64,000 nucleotides of DNA, taken from NCBI GenBank assembly GCA_016165875.1, contig JABBOT010000080.1, positions 18,510,572 to 18,574,571 on the forward strand. Reading direction: 5' to 3'. Position numbers and translations under genes: made by a program. Each line of letters opens with the position of its first letter. The first letter of the stretch is position 1. This document shows positions 31,815 to 43,719 of the stretch, piece after piece. Source of the stretch: Acanthopleura granulata (Eukaryota > Mollusca > Polyplacophora > Chitonida > Chitonidae). Below the pieces are notes generated by a model, which worked only from the letters and a program-made list of their open reading frames with translations, was not told the DNA's origin and ran no database searches.

Positions 31815-34800
31815 GATGATGTCATTAAGCATATCCATGAGCTGGATGTGAGGGCAGTGTGCGACTATCTTCACAATAACAACAGCAAGGTAGGCCAATA
31901 CAGCGACCTGTAATGAGTTACTATGCCAGCTTGGCGCTATAAATACCCCCATGCGGTGTGAAATTGTTATTGTGTTAGTTATTTCACTCTACAGGCACCT
32001 TAATTTAATCTTGCGTTCGTGCTAGCGCAGCACGATGACTTGTGAGCCTCCCACGAATGCAATTGCTCTGAGTCTAAATACAGCTCAGGTATACTGACTC
32101 CCTCTCCGGTCGTGCATGGGAAGGCCTTCCAGTAACCTGCGGATGATCGTGGGTTTCCTCCGGTTTTCTTCCACCATGATGTTGGCCGCCGTCGTTCATG
32201 TATAATTGAAATATTCTTGAGTGCGAAGAAAAACGCGTGTGAAATAAATAAATAAATAAATTAGTACATTATTTGATTGATGATTTTTCGCCTCACTCGA
32301 GAATGTTTCACTCCAGGTCTGGGAAGCCGGCACAAGCCGCCAGTACAAATCTCGCCACTTACCCGAATTGCACAAGTCGCCAGTAAAAATCTCACGAGAA
32401 GTAGATTCAAACCCATGTCATCTGTTCAAAAGAGCCGCCTTTAACCCTGTATAAGCCAGGTGTTTATTTCACCCATTGTCGCTGTGACTTTAAGTCCAGC
32501 TCATGCTGACTTCCTCTTCGGTCTTACGTGGGAAGGTCTGCCAGCAACCTGCGGATGGTCCCAGGTTTGCCCCGGACTCTGCCCGGTTTCCTCCCACCAC
32601 AATGCTGGCCGCCGTCGTTTGAGTGAAATATTCTTGAGTAAAACACCAATCAAATAATTAAATAAATAAATATTTCATCCATAGCCAAAGAGCAATCTAT
32701 TTCAACACCTGCTGACATCACTGAAGGAGAAACCGATAGAATATCACGCATGCGCGGGAAAGCAGCTTGTCTATCTACTAAGTCTACATGGAGGGGATAT
32801 CAATACGAGGGTAGATGTAAGCAAGTTTTGTCGTAGTTACGCACACATTTCCTTTCTAACACATGGATATTTGTTTTATAGTAACATATAAATTTATATC
32901 TATTAACGGATATTTTTTCATCTAACTATAAAGAATAATGAAATCTATGTATGTATACATGTCTGTCTTTGATTTCCCCCACAAAAAACTCATACGATCA
33001 TAAAATCATACGATCGACATCACACTTGTTTGGGATATATTCTTAGAAGAGCATTGCCTAGTTATCGAAAAGTTGCTTTACGTCAATGGTAAAGTTTACG
33101 TCTGTCGCTTTTTAAAAACAGAGGCACGTCATTTGCACAATATCACTGTTGTTAACTTTTTTCACCGACTCCATTGTTTCCTTATGCCAGTCCGGTAACA
33201 CTCCTTTACAAGAATACCTCGAGTTCCCGACAGTTCAAACAGCTGTAGTCGAGGCTTTCTTACGCTGTAACGCCGACGCTTATGCTCGGAACAAGGTATG
33301 GCTGTATGTTGACAATCCTCGCCCTTAAACATATCTTTAGAAAAACTATCTTTGGACATTGCTTTGAAATATTAGTGTTGTTATGTATTTAAATAGTTTA
33401 CATGATGCTGATTAAAAGGGAAATTGTGTATTTTTTAATATGGAATGAAATATTTCCATTTTTTAGTATTCTGCACAGAATTTGTTAATTGAAGTGTCAT
33501 ATAAACTGGCTTATTTTAAAACAATTACAACTTATAACCTATATGTTTTAGGAAGGACGGACCCCGTTTGCTTTGGCGTACTTCAACCCACGACTGGCGA
33601 AAACAATGAAAACAGTTTTTATGCAATATGTGGTGAGTGGTTTTTGTGCCCTTTAAAACGAAGAAAGAATTGTAGATTTCATTTACTGCTTTTCCCTTTG
33701 AGGCTGGAGACGGGACTTTGGTAACCTTTCTTAACGAAGGTTGACTAAAAGGCCCTATGCATGTACACACACATGTGTATAACTAGTCGTCAGTGTGGGA
33801 TTCTCATGTTTGTGTACGGCTATCCCTTCTGTTCATATGCTATATTGAATCCGCACCGGAAGACTAATTTTAGGAAAATTTAGAAAATGGAATGTTTAAA
33901 TTCTTCCTTTGACTACATTTTGATTTTCCTTTTTTCGTAATAGCCAGGGCTTTGGCGAGCTGTCGAAGATGAGGACGTCATGAATGTAAGGAAGCTGGTA
34001 AACCAATGGTGTCACACCAGCATTGTCAAGGTATTTATTGCATTGATTGTTGTGGAAGAATGCGTGTTACATTTTTTTTATTTGTAGTTAATACTTAAAG
34101 GCGTAGACTGAAAAAGCACCAAAACAGCACAACCTTTAACAGACAAACTTTTTGTTAACGTTTGGTGATACATTAAGCTCAGCACAAAATGTCCTCTAAT
34201 GTGTCTACCAGCTGTACATACAGGTATTATCTCCACCTGCACCTTATAAGTGGGTAACATTTTTGCAGTGTGTTGGGAAAAATAAACAAACAGTACAACA
34301 TGGTTCTCTCCGTAATGACTCCACAATCTCTGTTACAGGATGGTAAAACGCTGACTCAGCTAGCGTGTGACACGGGCTCTGAGAATGTGGTTCGTGTGGT
34401 ACGGGACATCAAACCCTCCATGGTTAGCTGCACTTACTGCATTCATGTTTCGCATACCGTCAACATAATAAAGCCAGTTTGTAAGATTTAAACCACATAT
34501 GTCCGTTTTGATTGGTCGTTTCGAGGAGCGCATGAAAGTCACTTGGCGCAAATTACTTGACCTGGTTTGTTTATTTTTTTTACGTGTTCCTTGTATTTTT
34601 CGCTGTTGTAAGATATTTCTTGCCTTAAGAAAAGAATGCTTATAAAATCCGAGCTTAAATGTTTCGTAAACTTGTCTGTTAGGCGTAACTGAATCAGGAA
34701 AGCATCACATAATCAAATCAACCAATCACAAGAAACAAGATTGAACTAGACCAAACCAGTTCAGTTGTAACAGTGTGGCTGTTTCTCTGTGTCAGACTAG

Positions 34801-37800
34801 TTCGAAGAGTTTGGCATTGAGCCAAACTTGTTTAAATTAAATTAGAGGCGATCACATCTTTCTTCCAAATGTCACTGAGTATGTGTAAAAGGTGCATTAC
34901 CTTTCCCATAACATCGTTCCACTTTCAAGGTTTACTGTTTTGTACAATGCGCCTGTCATGACATCTCATGGTCGCACACTTTTAGAAATGATTGTGGTTT
35001 TGGGGTATTTAAATTCAAATTCTAAATGGCATTATTTGTCGTGGAACTGTGGCTCTGTTACTTTTTATATGTTTAAATTATTTTCAAAACTTCAAGACTA
35101 CAAGACTCTCTAAGCATATACTTTGTTCTCCATGCAAATCAGCTTATTGAATTGAAACTAAGCGTCGAAAGCGTCGTATAAGCTGATCCTATAATTAGTG
35201 ATATTTAATTCCAAAGGATTCCTTATTCTTGGCACGACTGAATCATATTTAGTCCACCACTCTGACAGCTGTGCTCTGTATGACAACTGCGCTGTGCTTG
35301 TTGTGTATGTACAGGATCTTGCCCATGCCGTCCTGAGTACTGATGTCCAGCGGGCCAGACAGATTCTGGACTCCGGAGAGAGAGTGAATGTGAACTTCCA
35401 CAACATGGTAAGAATTGAGCAATACACTTAGCAAATAGGTCCACCCGATTTGAAATACAATATGCGAACATCTGACGAACAAAAAAAAAAAAAAAAGAAA
35501 TTTTTAAGGAAACCTCCTGAAAATTGTTTCATTCTTCTGAAACATAGTTGCCATGAAGGCGTAAGCTTGGGTGTCCACTCAAGCAATGTTGCTGTCAGGT
35601 TTTATGGGCCGGGTTGGTCATTGAAAGGGTTCAGAATTCATAATTGGAACTATTGAAAACCGTACTCAAGAATATTAACTGATATCAAAAGAAGAAAACA
35701 CCAACATCAATGAAAAGATGTCCTGATCGTCATATTAATGGTCTGTATATTTTCTTTCAAGTTAAAACCGTTCTCTTAAAGTTTCTTGAATAAATAAAAA
35801 AAAAACTTTAAAACATTTGAATTCTAAAGTAGGTTTCGATTGAAGAAATCCACCAGAAAATGTTTGATTCATGGGCTAGCAGATTGTTTTTGAGCTACAA
35901 GCGAAAAGGCCATGTAAGTGCGATGTCAGCTGTATCAAAAGCTATTTATCCATGTTTTATCATTTCATAGTCTCACGCAGTTCATCGGTGACAATTTGTT
36001 TACTGCATTGCTATAAGTGCATGTATTCAAATATGGCTTTTGTCGCCAGGGAGACCGTGGTGCCACGCCCCTATACTACGCCATTTTGAACAATGACTGT
36101 GAAATGATAGACCTTCTTCTGGGCAATGGAGCTAGAGCGGATATACCGTTAACACGGGATGAGGTAAGGCAGTGGAAATGGCGAACAAATCAGTGCTGAA
36201 AGTCGGAAAATCTACTAGTCCCTAGAAACTACCTCCAAGCTAATTGCACCGTTACATGCACACATTGATCCTCTGCAGGTTGTTTCTTTACATGTTTTTG
36301 AGAAAGTTACTACATAGAATATGACGCTTCCAAAAGCAAATGGTACACACATTGCAACGCTTCTGTTATGCCGGTCCAAGATCGCCATCTCTGCCTCAGG
36401 AATAAAGTAAAATTAAATACACAGTCAGTTATGTTATAAACCAAGGCGTCGACACCGACATCAACCAAAATGGGCGTTCCGGGTCATTAATCGCAAGACC
36501 TATTTCCTAAATAACACAAACCACCAAATAACTGAGAAAATATATAAAATAAAAAACTTGGGACGGATTCATGCAAAGAGAAGACGTCATCACTTTTCAT
36601 TGATGACGAAAAGAGGCAGTGAATGTTCTAGACCAATGAATAAAATCAGGTTCCAAATTATGTACCATTTTATTATATATGGTGTCGATAATCAAACATG
36701 TATCTCAGCTGCGATTTGATTGCAACTGTTCACATATCCAGCGAGACGATCGTGCTGAACACGATGAAGACACGGCCGCTAGCCCTAGGTTAAGCGAGAT
36801 TAGATACAATTATAAATCGGAGTCCCAGAGATTCTGAACACTCTTTCAGTATTTACTAACAAGAGAGACTTAGACTTAACTTAGACTGTCGTAAGACTGA
36901 AAGTGCAGTGTTACTTTCTTCCTGAATCAGTACACTTGTAGGCTACATGTAGTCATGAGCAACATTTTGTGTACTTGTAATTCTAGACCAGTGACGCCTA
37001 ATACGTTACCCTCTTAGGTTGTACGTGGTGCGGTCTGCCAACAACCTGCATGGTCGTGGGTTTTCTCTATGATCTGCCTAGTTTCCCCGCCGCCGTCCTA
37101 GTGAAATATCCTTGAGTACATAAATCTGATAGGTTGTTATTAACATCACTACATTCTTGCTGATAAATCATTGGTACTAGGGAGCGTATAAGTATAAGCT
37201 ACTATCTAAACATTTACATGACCAGTTAGAATAAACTTTAACTGAACTAAACTGAGAAGAAGTCGGATTTCACCGATTACGTGTGACCATTTTTCAGCTA
37301 TCACTCTGTGGTCACCGATCTGAGTATACCCTCTATACTGTAGTCTTTTAAATGTATGTTTTATTTATTTATTTTTTCTTTTTTAGCATGAGATACCATT
37401 GTTCATGTCTGCGTTATCAGTAGACCATGGGATCGAAGTGAAAACCTTATGCATGGTAGTGGATCGACTGTCTAAGAACAATATCAACAAAATGTTTTTT
37501 CTGGTAAGTCTGAAACCGAATCGCTTCTTTGTAGGTGAGGTTGGAATTCATATTGTCTTAAGGTCAACTTTTGTAGAGGAATGTATAAATATTCAACTTG
37601 ATATTGCCTTCAAATCATAAACCTAGTAACCGAAAGACCAGGTCATTAAGCAGAATATCCATTTCCGATACATCGTTAAGAAATACCTATAAAAGTATTC
37701 ACCAAATAAAGTTTAACAATAAAGTACAACATTATGATGACTCCAATGGATTTTGTAATTATGGTAATGACCTTTCCAAAGTCTTCCGTTGCTCCTTGAT

Positions 37801-40800
37801 TGGCAGTTAGGACTATATTCGCTCGCTCTTTCACTCAGTTGGGACAAGGTAGATTCAACCTAATGCTTAGGAATTATATGGATCAATTTACATGTATGTA
37901 TACAGCTGCATTGAAGAACTGATATTTTTACAGGGCAGTAATCTTCTGCTGCACTGCATAGACAACGATGTCGATGTTGAAGTGATAGAATGTATCCTGA
38001 GGAAAGGAGGCGCTGCTCTGGTCACGTGTCGAGACCAGGTAAGATCATTATCATTGTGATTGATGAGACTTAAATTACACAAATTTGTTGCTCCATATGT
38101 GATAGATAGAAGGTTGGGAATCAGTCACAATTTTGTTTTAGTGTGTCCAACGTTTGACCATATGCAGCTGTGGAATATAAAGGTGAAATTGAAGGTGATT
38201 TTTTGGTTTTGGTGACGACGGCAAATATGCTGGAATCTCTACATATGAAACTGCCATGACATGAGGGAAAATTCTTGAGTGTATTTGAATTTTATCAACT
38301 GTCACATAAATAAAAAGTAAATATCATGAAATACATGTTTGAAAGGCGAGGATAAGATTTCTATTATGAATTCACGCTGAAATTTGACAAAAAAAAAGAG
38401 AAAAGAAAAAAAATTGGACGCCTTTTGGTCGAATTTGAGGTGGTTTTTTCCGCCCAAGAGGTTCATGGCTCATGCTTGCTGCCCATGTTTGTCTTACAGG
38501 ACAATCTGACCGCCAGGGATTTGGCCGACATCAGTGAGAAGACACACTATGTAGATGTGATAGACCAGGTATATACATGCTCGCTATCCTCGAGAACATA
38601 GCAAAGCTCAGACAGAATAGGTGTACAGACATACGAAGTCGTCATCGGAAATACAGGAAATCGCGGATAGACCTGGCCTACGAAATTTAAGTCATCCTGA
38701 GGAATATTCTAAGTCGACATGATGAGCATTTATTTCTTTTTAATTGGTCAGATTGTGCTTGCAAGGCTTCGGGCAATGTTCGCGCTCCACGCATATTGTA
38801 GTGTTCTGGATGAGCCATCGCAGAACGTGCTTTTCCTACCTTTTGTATATACTGTGTTACCTGCAAGAAGTATATGTTAACCACTCATTCATATACTTCT
38901 TTGGATTTTCTGTGACATGCTCTTTCCTTTATTCATGCAGGTTGTGTGGGATTGGTGTTTTTCTCCTGGAGCAGACGACAATAACAGAAAATTATTATGT
39001 CTACACGCCTATCCTTACATCCCTCACGCGCCACTGCTGACCAGTCCAGAATCTGCCGAAGGTCTGTCTGCAGACCTCGACAACAAAATCACTGGACATG
39101 AAATGCACATTTTCTGGGATCAGCTCAACAATTATTTGGTACACAAAATAGTAAATGACGCTTTGTCAATTTGCTATCTTGCCTTTTTTTAGACATATCT
39201 GCATTTTCACAGCGAAAGATAAGCTTCGTCTTATCGGCACTGGGAGCCGTCCAGGGTCTATGTAACGTCCTGGGTCTATATAACGCTCTCTCAAAACTAG
39301 CATTCCACTAGGTTTCCTCCCACCATAATGCTGGCCGCCGTCGTGTAAGAGAAATATTCTTCAGTATGACGTGAAACACCAATCGAATGAATAAATATAT
39401 AACGAAATAAATAAATAAATACATTATAGGGTAGAAGACGAAAACGGTACAAATTTTCCTCATCTGTGTGTGTAGATCTCTCTAGCTGTCAAGCAACTGC
39501 CAGTATTACATTCCATAAGGTCATCATTGAAAGTAATGCCACAGTTGTTGGTTCCCGAGGTGGACTGAAGGGCGAAGTGGACATGAACCGCGTAATGGGT
39601 GCTGTCGATATAGGTCGGTGAAGCAAGACTCAGCCATCTTGTTAAGTTCTTCCGAGCAATCGTCTCGTGACACTGTTTTAATAGTTCTCTCCAATAATCA
39701 AGGGTTCTACATATTGGGTGTGATAACTCACAGTATGCGACAATTTTCAGCAAACAATTGAGCAGTTTCACTCAGCGGTAGAGGAAGGTGATCTGGAATC
39801 TGTCAGTCAGCTTATTTACTTGGAACAGTATTCCCGGCACTTCGAGCCATGTTTAGCCGATAGTAGAACTAAGGTTAGTAAGACGCGGACACAACTATCA
39901 TCCATCTCACACGGAGTGACTGAGCAAATACTGTTATTCCACGAGAAAATCCCTCCTGGTTTTAATCAAGTAGGATTTAGTTGTAAATAAAGTAAATAAA
40001 CAAAACTGAATTTTTTTTGAACTTATAATTTTGGCAACGGAAAGCTTGAATGTATTTTTTCAAAAAGCAGGTCATAGTTCTATGCCATTGAATAACCTAG
40101 ATAAACGACGTCGAAACTTCATAAATTGTTGTGATTATATATTCTACACAGAATGGTTGATTTGTAATGGGTTATAAATTATTTTATCGCCCAGGCAAAC
40201 TTTCAGCCAGCTTTACATAAGGCTGTCTTACGAGGAAATAGAGACATCATGCGGTTATTGGTAGAAGCGTTTTTATTTTTGCTGGGCCACAGGCTGGATT
40301 TTGTTCGTGATCAGGTAAGAAAACGGACGTCGAAATACTGGGAAAACTTGAACAAACTTGATAGTCAACCAGTAAGATAAACATAGCACCTATTTCGTTT
40401 GGCATCGATGAAGTATAGGCAGTGCTTATGTCTACCCTCTGAACAATAAAAACAATGACATCACAAGTCAATTATTTTTCATGTTTAAAAGTGTCCTGAT
40501 TACAATTTAATATCGCTAGCCTGTAGAACAACGTATTTACCTTTGAAGTTGCCAACTTAACTGCATAAACCTTTGCTCCACTGTGTTTAGTTCCACAGAA
40601 CAGTGTTGTATTACGCAGTGACGGCTGACGGTTCAGAGGATATAGAGGCGTATCTGGCCGAAAACGGGGCGTCCGAACATGTTATGGATAAGGTAAATGA
40701 ATTAAGTGCATATATGTTGTGCCATCAGCATGACGGTCTTACGTATTCTAGTATTTTATTATGGAACATTTCGCGCGGTCTTTAGAGTTTCTTGAGGTGT

Positions 40801-43611
40801 TGCTTTATATTTGATCTTTTCATTTAATTGTTCGTTAATGCGATACTAAACAATTTTTCACTACGACGATGGTCAATATATACGATATAAATATGGTTGA
40901 TACCGAAGTGCCTGGAGAAAACGAACTTTACCATATGTGTGGCCTTCAATGAATAAACTGTGCAAACTGCCACGGCAGGTTCAACGATCATTTATTTCTC
41001 CTAAGGCCTCAGAAGTAGTGAGATCGGTGGAATCTGCAAGAAATAGTAAGATGTGAAGCCATACCTTGTGTGTCCGATCAATTGTAAGGCAAACACTTTT
41101 TACCACTAAATCTCGGTCGCTCCCAGACAACGTTTTTTACCGACATGGATGACGGCGACCATCATTAAAATATGTCTTGTTTATATCCCTCATATCTAAT
41201 TTATATATTTCCCGAATCGGTACCTGGTGCATATTTGGAGATGTCAAGATTATTTGTCTGATCTCCACTGAGGGAGAAGGATCCCGCCTATTCCGACCTC
41301 CTCCATTTCCTAAAACCATTGTATGATTCCAATCTTCCTTACTAATCTTTTTCTTTGTGTAACAGGATGGCCGTTCACCACAGGTGTTCAAGGACCGGAA
41401 GTGTCAGGCCGCCATGAAAGACCTCCTGAGATACCACCTTTTGCAGGTAGTTTTAGCTCCGACAAACAGCTTTACAGATTGCCCTGTCTGCTTGTTTGTC
41501 GGCTTTTTAGTCTACCTTGGTTTTATCTGTTCGTATATGTGTGTCATCTTTTTTGTGTCATCTTTTTGGAGGCTGTAGCTAGTGCAGATTTGCGTTAGTT
41601 GAGATATAGACCATATTCAGTCAGTTTTACTGTGATACCGGTACAACCTGTCTCTCATTTGAGGCCTGTCCTAAATGAGTGAGTGCTTGGGGTTTAACGT
41701 CGTACTTAACAGTGTTTCAGTCATATGACGACGAGGAGTCCTTCTGGTGCGTACTTATAGTGTGTCCCTTTGTGGTAGGGTGAGTCCATGCCTCCAAAGA
41801 ACATCATGCCGAAGACACCAGACATGACACCCCACCCAGTCACATTATACTTAAACCGGACCGACCAGTCCTGTTTTCTTGCTCTAACCTCGTAATGCTG
41901 AGCGCCAAGCGAGGCAGCAACAAGTACTATTTTTAAAGTTTTTGGTATGACTCAACCCAGGCTTGAGCCTGGAAACCCGGCCTCGAAGCGAACGCTCTAA
42001 CCACTAGACCAACGAGGCGTTCTACCCTAAATGAAGCCGGTGGGAGTTGTGTCCCTTAGTAGACCGAGCTCGCCAACAACATTTGCAGAGTGGAGCCTCA
42101 TGGTTTTTTAGCTGAAACAGTCGATGTACAGCGAGCGCGCTGGGCGAATTGTACATCGACTGTTCCACTCTGCAACAATAGTTTTTGTATTATACCAAAA
42201 GACTCATCCCAGATGCAACAGTGTGTCTGTTTCCTTTGTACTTTACATACCAGGCTGAATGTATATGAAACTGACTGAAGCTTGCAGTTCGCGTGCGAAA
42301 CGGATGAAAACTAAATGTGACGTAGCCTCACTGTTTAGCGTGCTGCATTGCCTTTGTCGCACAGACGACGTCACTGGGTGCAAAGTTATAAATTGTTGAA
42401 TCCCACATGATATGGTTTTATCCACTAAAGGGAAGAATGTTCACGAGGTACATTTAGAGTGACTTTATAGTGGATAGTGCGTTGAATCCCACGTGACATG
42501 GTTGTATCCAGTAAAGGACAGAATGTCCACGAGGTACATTTATAGCATTTAGAGTGACTTTACAGTGGATGGTGCGAGGGGCCGTGTGTATTGTTCACTA
42601 TTTAAATATTTACATGACGAGTTAGAATAATATCCTAACAAAAGTAAATTGGTAAGCGACTGGCGGTCACCACTTACGTGTGACCGTTTGCCCCACTATC
42701 ACACAGTCTTCGCTCCTTTGGTTTTACGCTCTATTTCTGCAGTCTATATTATTTTCTTAATTTATTATTTTGTATTAATTATCTGCTGGTGAACTGTAGC
42801 CTGTCGACGTTGAAGTGGCTAAATTTTAAGTATGGTTATCACACTTTCTGTCTCCTGTCACAATTTTCCTGTTACATCTGTACAATCTGCTTATAACAAT
42901 GAAACTATTGACGACGTTCTGTTAATTCGTTATATTAGTTTCACCCGGAATTCTATCCTGTCGTTTTATGAATTTCTATCTTTTTCGTGTCACGTTAAGT
43001 GTTGCGATGGTGTCACACAGTTGTCGCAACCTTATGAGCTAGAAGATATGAAACGCTTATGTTACGTGTTTAATGACGCATACGTATGGAGATCTAACAA
43101 ACTATTGTCGTCGTTTATGCTGACCGAACGTAAACCTGTATCTTGGGTCTCTTCTTAAGAGCTCTCTTTGCTTGTGCCGGAAATGGTATTTTCACGTTTC
43201 TTTCCACCAGTGAGTGTTTGTGGGCTTGTTGTTTTTGTCACGATATTATCTGTCATGTATTTGTAGGACTTTACTCAAGCAGAGCCAGATCCTTGGTCGG
43301 TTCCTATGCCTTTGCCTATCGTTGGGTACCTTAAAAAGTGTGTTCAGGATCATAAACACGGACAAGGACTAGGGTTAATTCATCATCAACATCATCATCT
43401 TCACGCCACTGACAGAAGTCATCATCACGCTCAGGCGGTAAAACATTTATCAGCATTAGCGCTTAGGGCAGACGATGTCGATGATGAAAATATGGAGGAA
43501 AGTGAAACCGAAAGTAATCAAGAGACGAATCGATTCGAAATGGAGAACAGACGAGAAGAGACGAGTCGAAGTCAGTCATATGAACAATCATCCTGGTGTT
43601 TAATATTGTGA
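31815..43611 (+). CDS. Divergent ankyrin-repeat protein with C-terminal CaaX box
   Basis: Exons: 31815-31889, 32685-32816, 33191-33295, 33552-33632, 33944-34030, 34339-34422, 35315-35407, 36050-36163, 37387-37503, 37934-38038, 38500-38568, 38941-39138, 39751-39873, 40195-40314, 40591-40692, 41366-41446 and 43267-43611. All 16 introns are phase 0, and 676 codons stay open; the 5' end is unresolved. Ankyrin-type repeats are clear at residues 70-104 (SGNTPLQEYL..LRCNADAYARN), 161-188 (DGKTLTQLAC), 220-257 (GATPLYYAILNND..LLLGNGARADI), 462-501 (ALHKAVLRGNRDIMRLLVEA) and 502-535 (TVLYYAVTADGSEDIEAYL). Others are degenerate. The last exon has a His cluster (HHQHHHLH..HHH), an acidic stretch, and ends SSWCLIL. 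The CaaX box predicts geranylgeranylation and membrane attachment (inference). I do not recognise a named ortholog. The first listed exon could start elsewhere: CAG at 31812-31814 may be coding. The SINE at 32475-32673 abuts the second exon. Confidence 0.85.
32010..32262 (+). mobile_element. SINE type A, degenerate
   Basis: Head region 'gtgctagcgcagcacgatga' and 'gctctgagtctaaatacagc'. Body 'cctgcggatgatcgtgggtt', 3' part 'gaaatattcttgagtgcgaa', tail AAATAAATAAATAAATAAAT. Lies between the first two listed exons of the ankyrin gene. An inverted tail-like scrap ('tttgattgatgatttttcgc', 'ctcgagaatgtttcact') follows at 32272-32311. Confidence 0.8.
32475..32673 (+). mobile_element. SINE type A abutting an exon
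   Basis: Contains 'gctgtgactttaagtccagc', 'gggaaggtctgccagcaacc', 'ttcctcccaccacaatgctg' and 'gagtgaaatattcttgagta', with a CAAATAATTAAATAAATAAA tail. The tail ends about 12 bp before the AG that opens the exon at 32685, so the branch-point region of this intron lies in or beside SINE sequence. Confidence 0.88.
36432..36862. repeat. Dispersed ~430-bp repeat P, copy 1
   Basis: Matches 44912-45355 over its whole length in the same orientation. Shared words: 'catcaaccaaaatgggc'/'cgtcaaccaaaatgggc', 'aataacacaaacc', 'gggacggattc'/'aggacggattc', 'atgaataaaatcag', 'tgattgcaact', 'cctaggttaagcg' and 'tcccagagattctgaacact'. No open frame. Lies in the ankyrin gene intron 36164-37386. Confidence 0.9.
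37020..37128 (+). mobile_element. SINE type A fragment
   Basis: Internal piece: 'cgtggtgcggtctgccaaca', 'acctgcatggtcgtgggttt', 'cgccgccgtcctagtgaaat', 'ccttgagtac'. Both ends are decayed. Confidence 0.75.
37190..37355. repeat. Dispersed repeat R, copy 3
   Basis: 'gctactatctaaacatttac', 'atgaccagttagaataaact', 'ttaactgaactaaactgaga', 'gattacgtgtgaccattttt' and 'tatcactctgtggtcaccga' align in order with the copies at 30575, 30930 and 42592. The right end includes 'ctctatactgtagtctttt'. It ends about 30 bp before the exon at 37387. Confidence 0.75.
39310..39422 (+). mobile_element. SINE type A, 3' half only
   Basis: 'aggtttcctcccaccataat', 'gctggccgccgtcgtgtaag', 'agaaatattcttcagtatga', then a long AAATAAATAAATAAATA tail. 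In the ankyrin gene intron 39139-39750. Confidence 0.87.
41676..42019 (-). mobile_element. SINE type C, full length, reverse orientation
   Basis: On the minus strand: 'cctcgttggtctagtggtta' (A-box side), 'ttccaggctcaagcctgggt' (B box), 'tcataccaaaaactttaaaa', 'gactggtcggtccggtttaa', and 'cgtcgtcatatgactgaaac' at the 3' part. In the last intron of the ankyrin gene. Confidence 0.88.
42085..42173. repeat. Inverted repeat, 23-bp arm split by an insert
   Basis: The right arm 42151-42173 (gtacatcgactgttccactctgc) is perfectly complementary to the left side in two pieces: gcagagtgga at 42085-42094 and aacagtcgatgtac at 42116-42129. These are separated by 21 nt of unmatched sequence. The loop is 42130-42150. 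Confidence 0.8.
42396..42576. repeat. Tandem duplication, ~86 and ~95 bp
   Basis: Two head-to-tail copies beginning 'gttgaatcccac.tga.atgg' and containing 'ttcacgaggtacattta'/'tccacgaggtacattta', 'agagtgactttatagtggat'/'agagtgactttacagtggat'. The second copy carries a small extra 'tagcattt'. Immediately left of repeat R copy 4. Confidence 0.9.
42592..42755. repeat. Dispersed repeat R, copy 4
   Basis: 'actatttaaatatttacatg', 'acgagttagaataatatcct', 'cacttacgtgtgaccgtttg' and 'tatcacacagtcttcgctcc', followed by 'tttggttttacgctctattt'. The fourth copy of the family in the same orientation around this one gene. Confidence 0.75.
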
Positions 43612-43687
43612 TATGAAACGTTTTCTCTTTTCTGTGCCCTGTCTGTTAGTCAGTTTGATCGAATGCTAAATACTGAAATTTATTTGC

Positions 43688-43693
43688 AATAAA
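43688..43693 (+). terminator. Poly(A) signal of the ankyrin gene
   Basis: Canonical AATAAA 77 nt after the stop codon, followed by the T/G-rich stretch 'gtttattttctgtatggt'. This supports a short 3' UTR. Confidence 0.75.
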
Positions 43694-43719
43694 AGTTTAT
43701 TTTCTGTATGGTATATACA

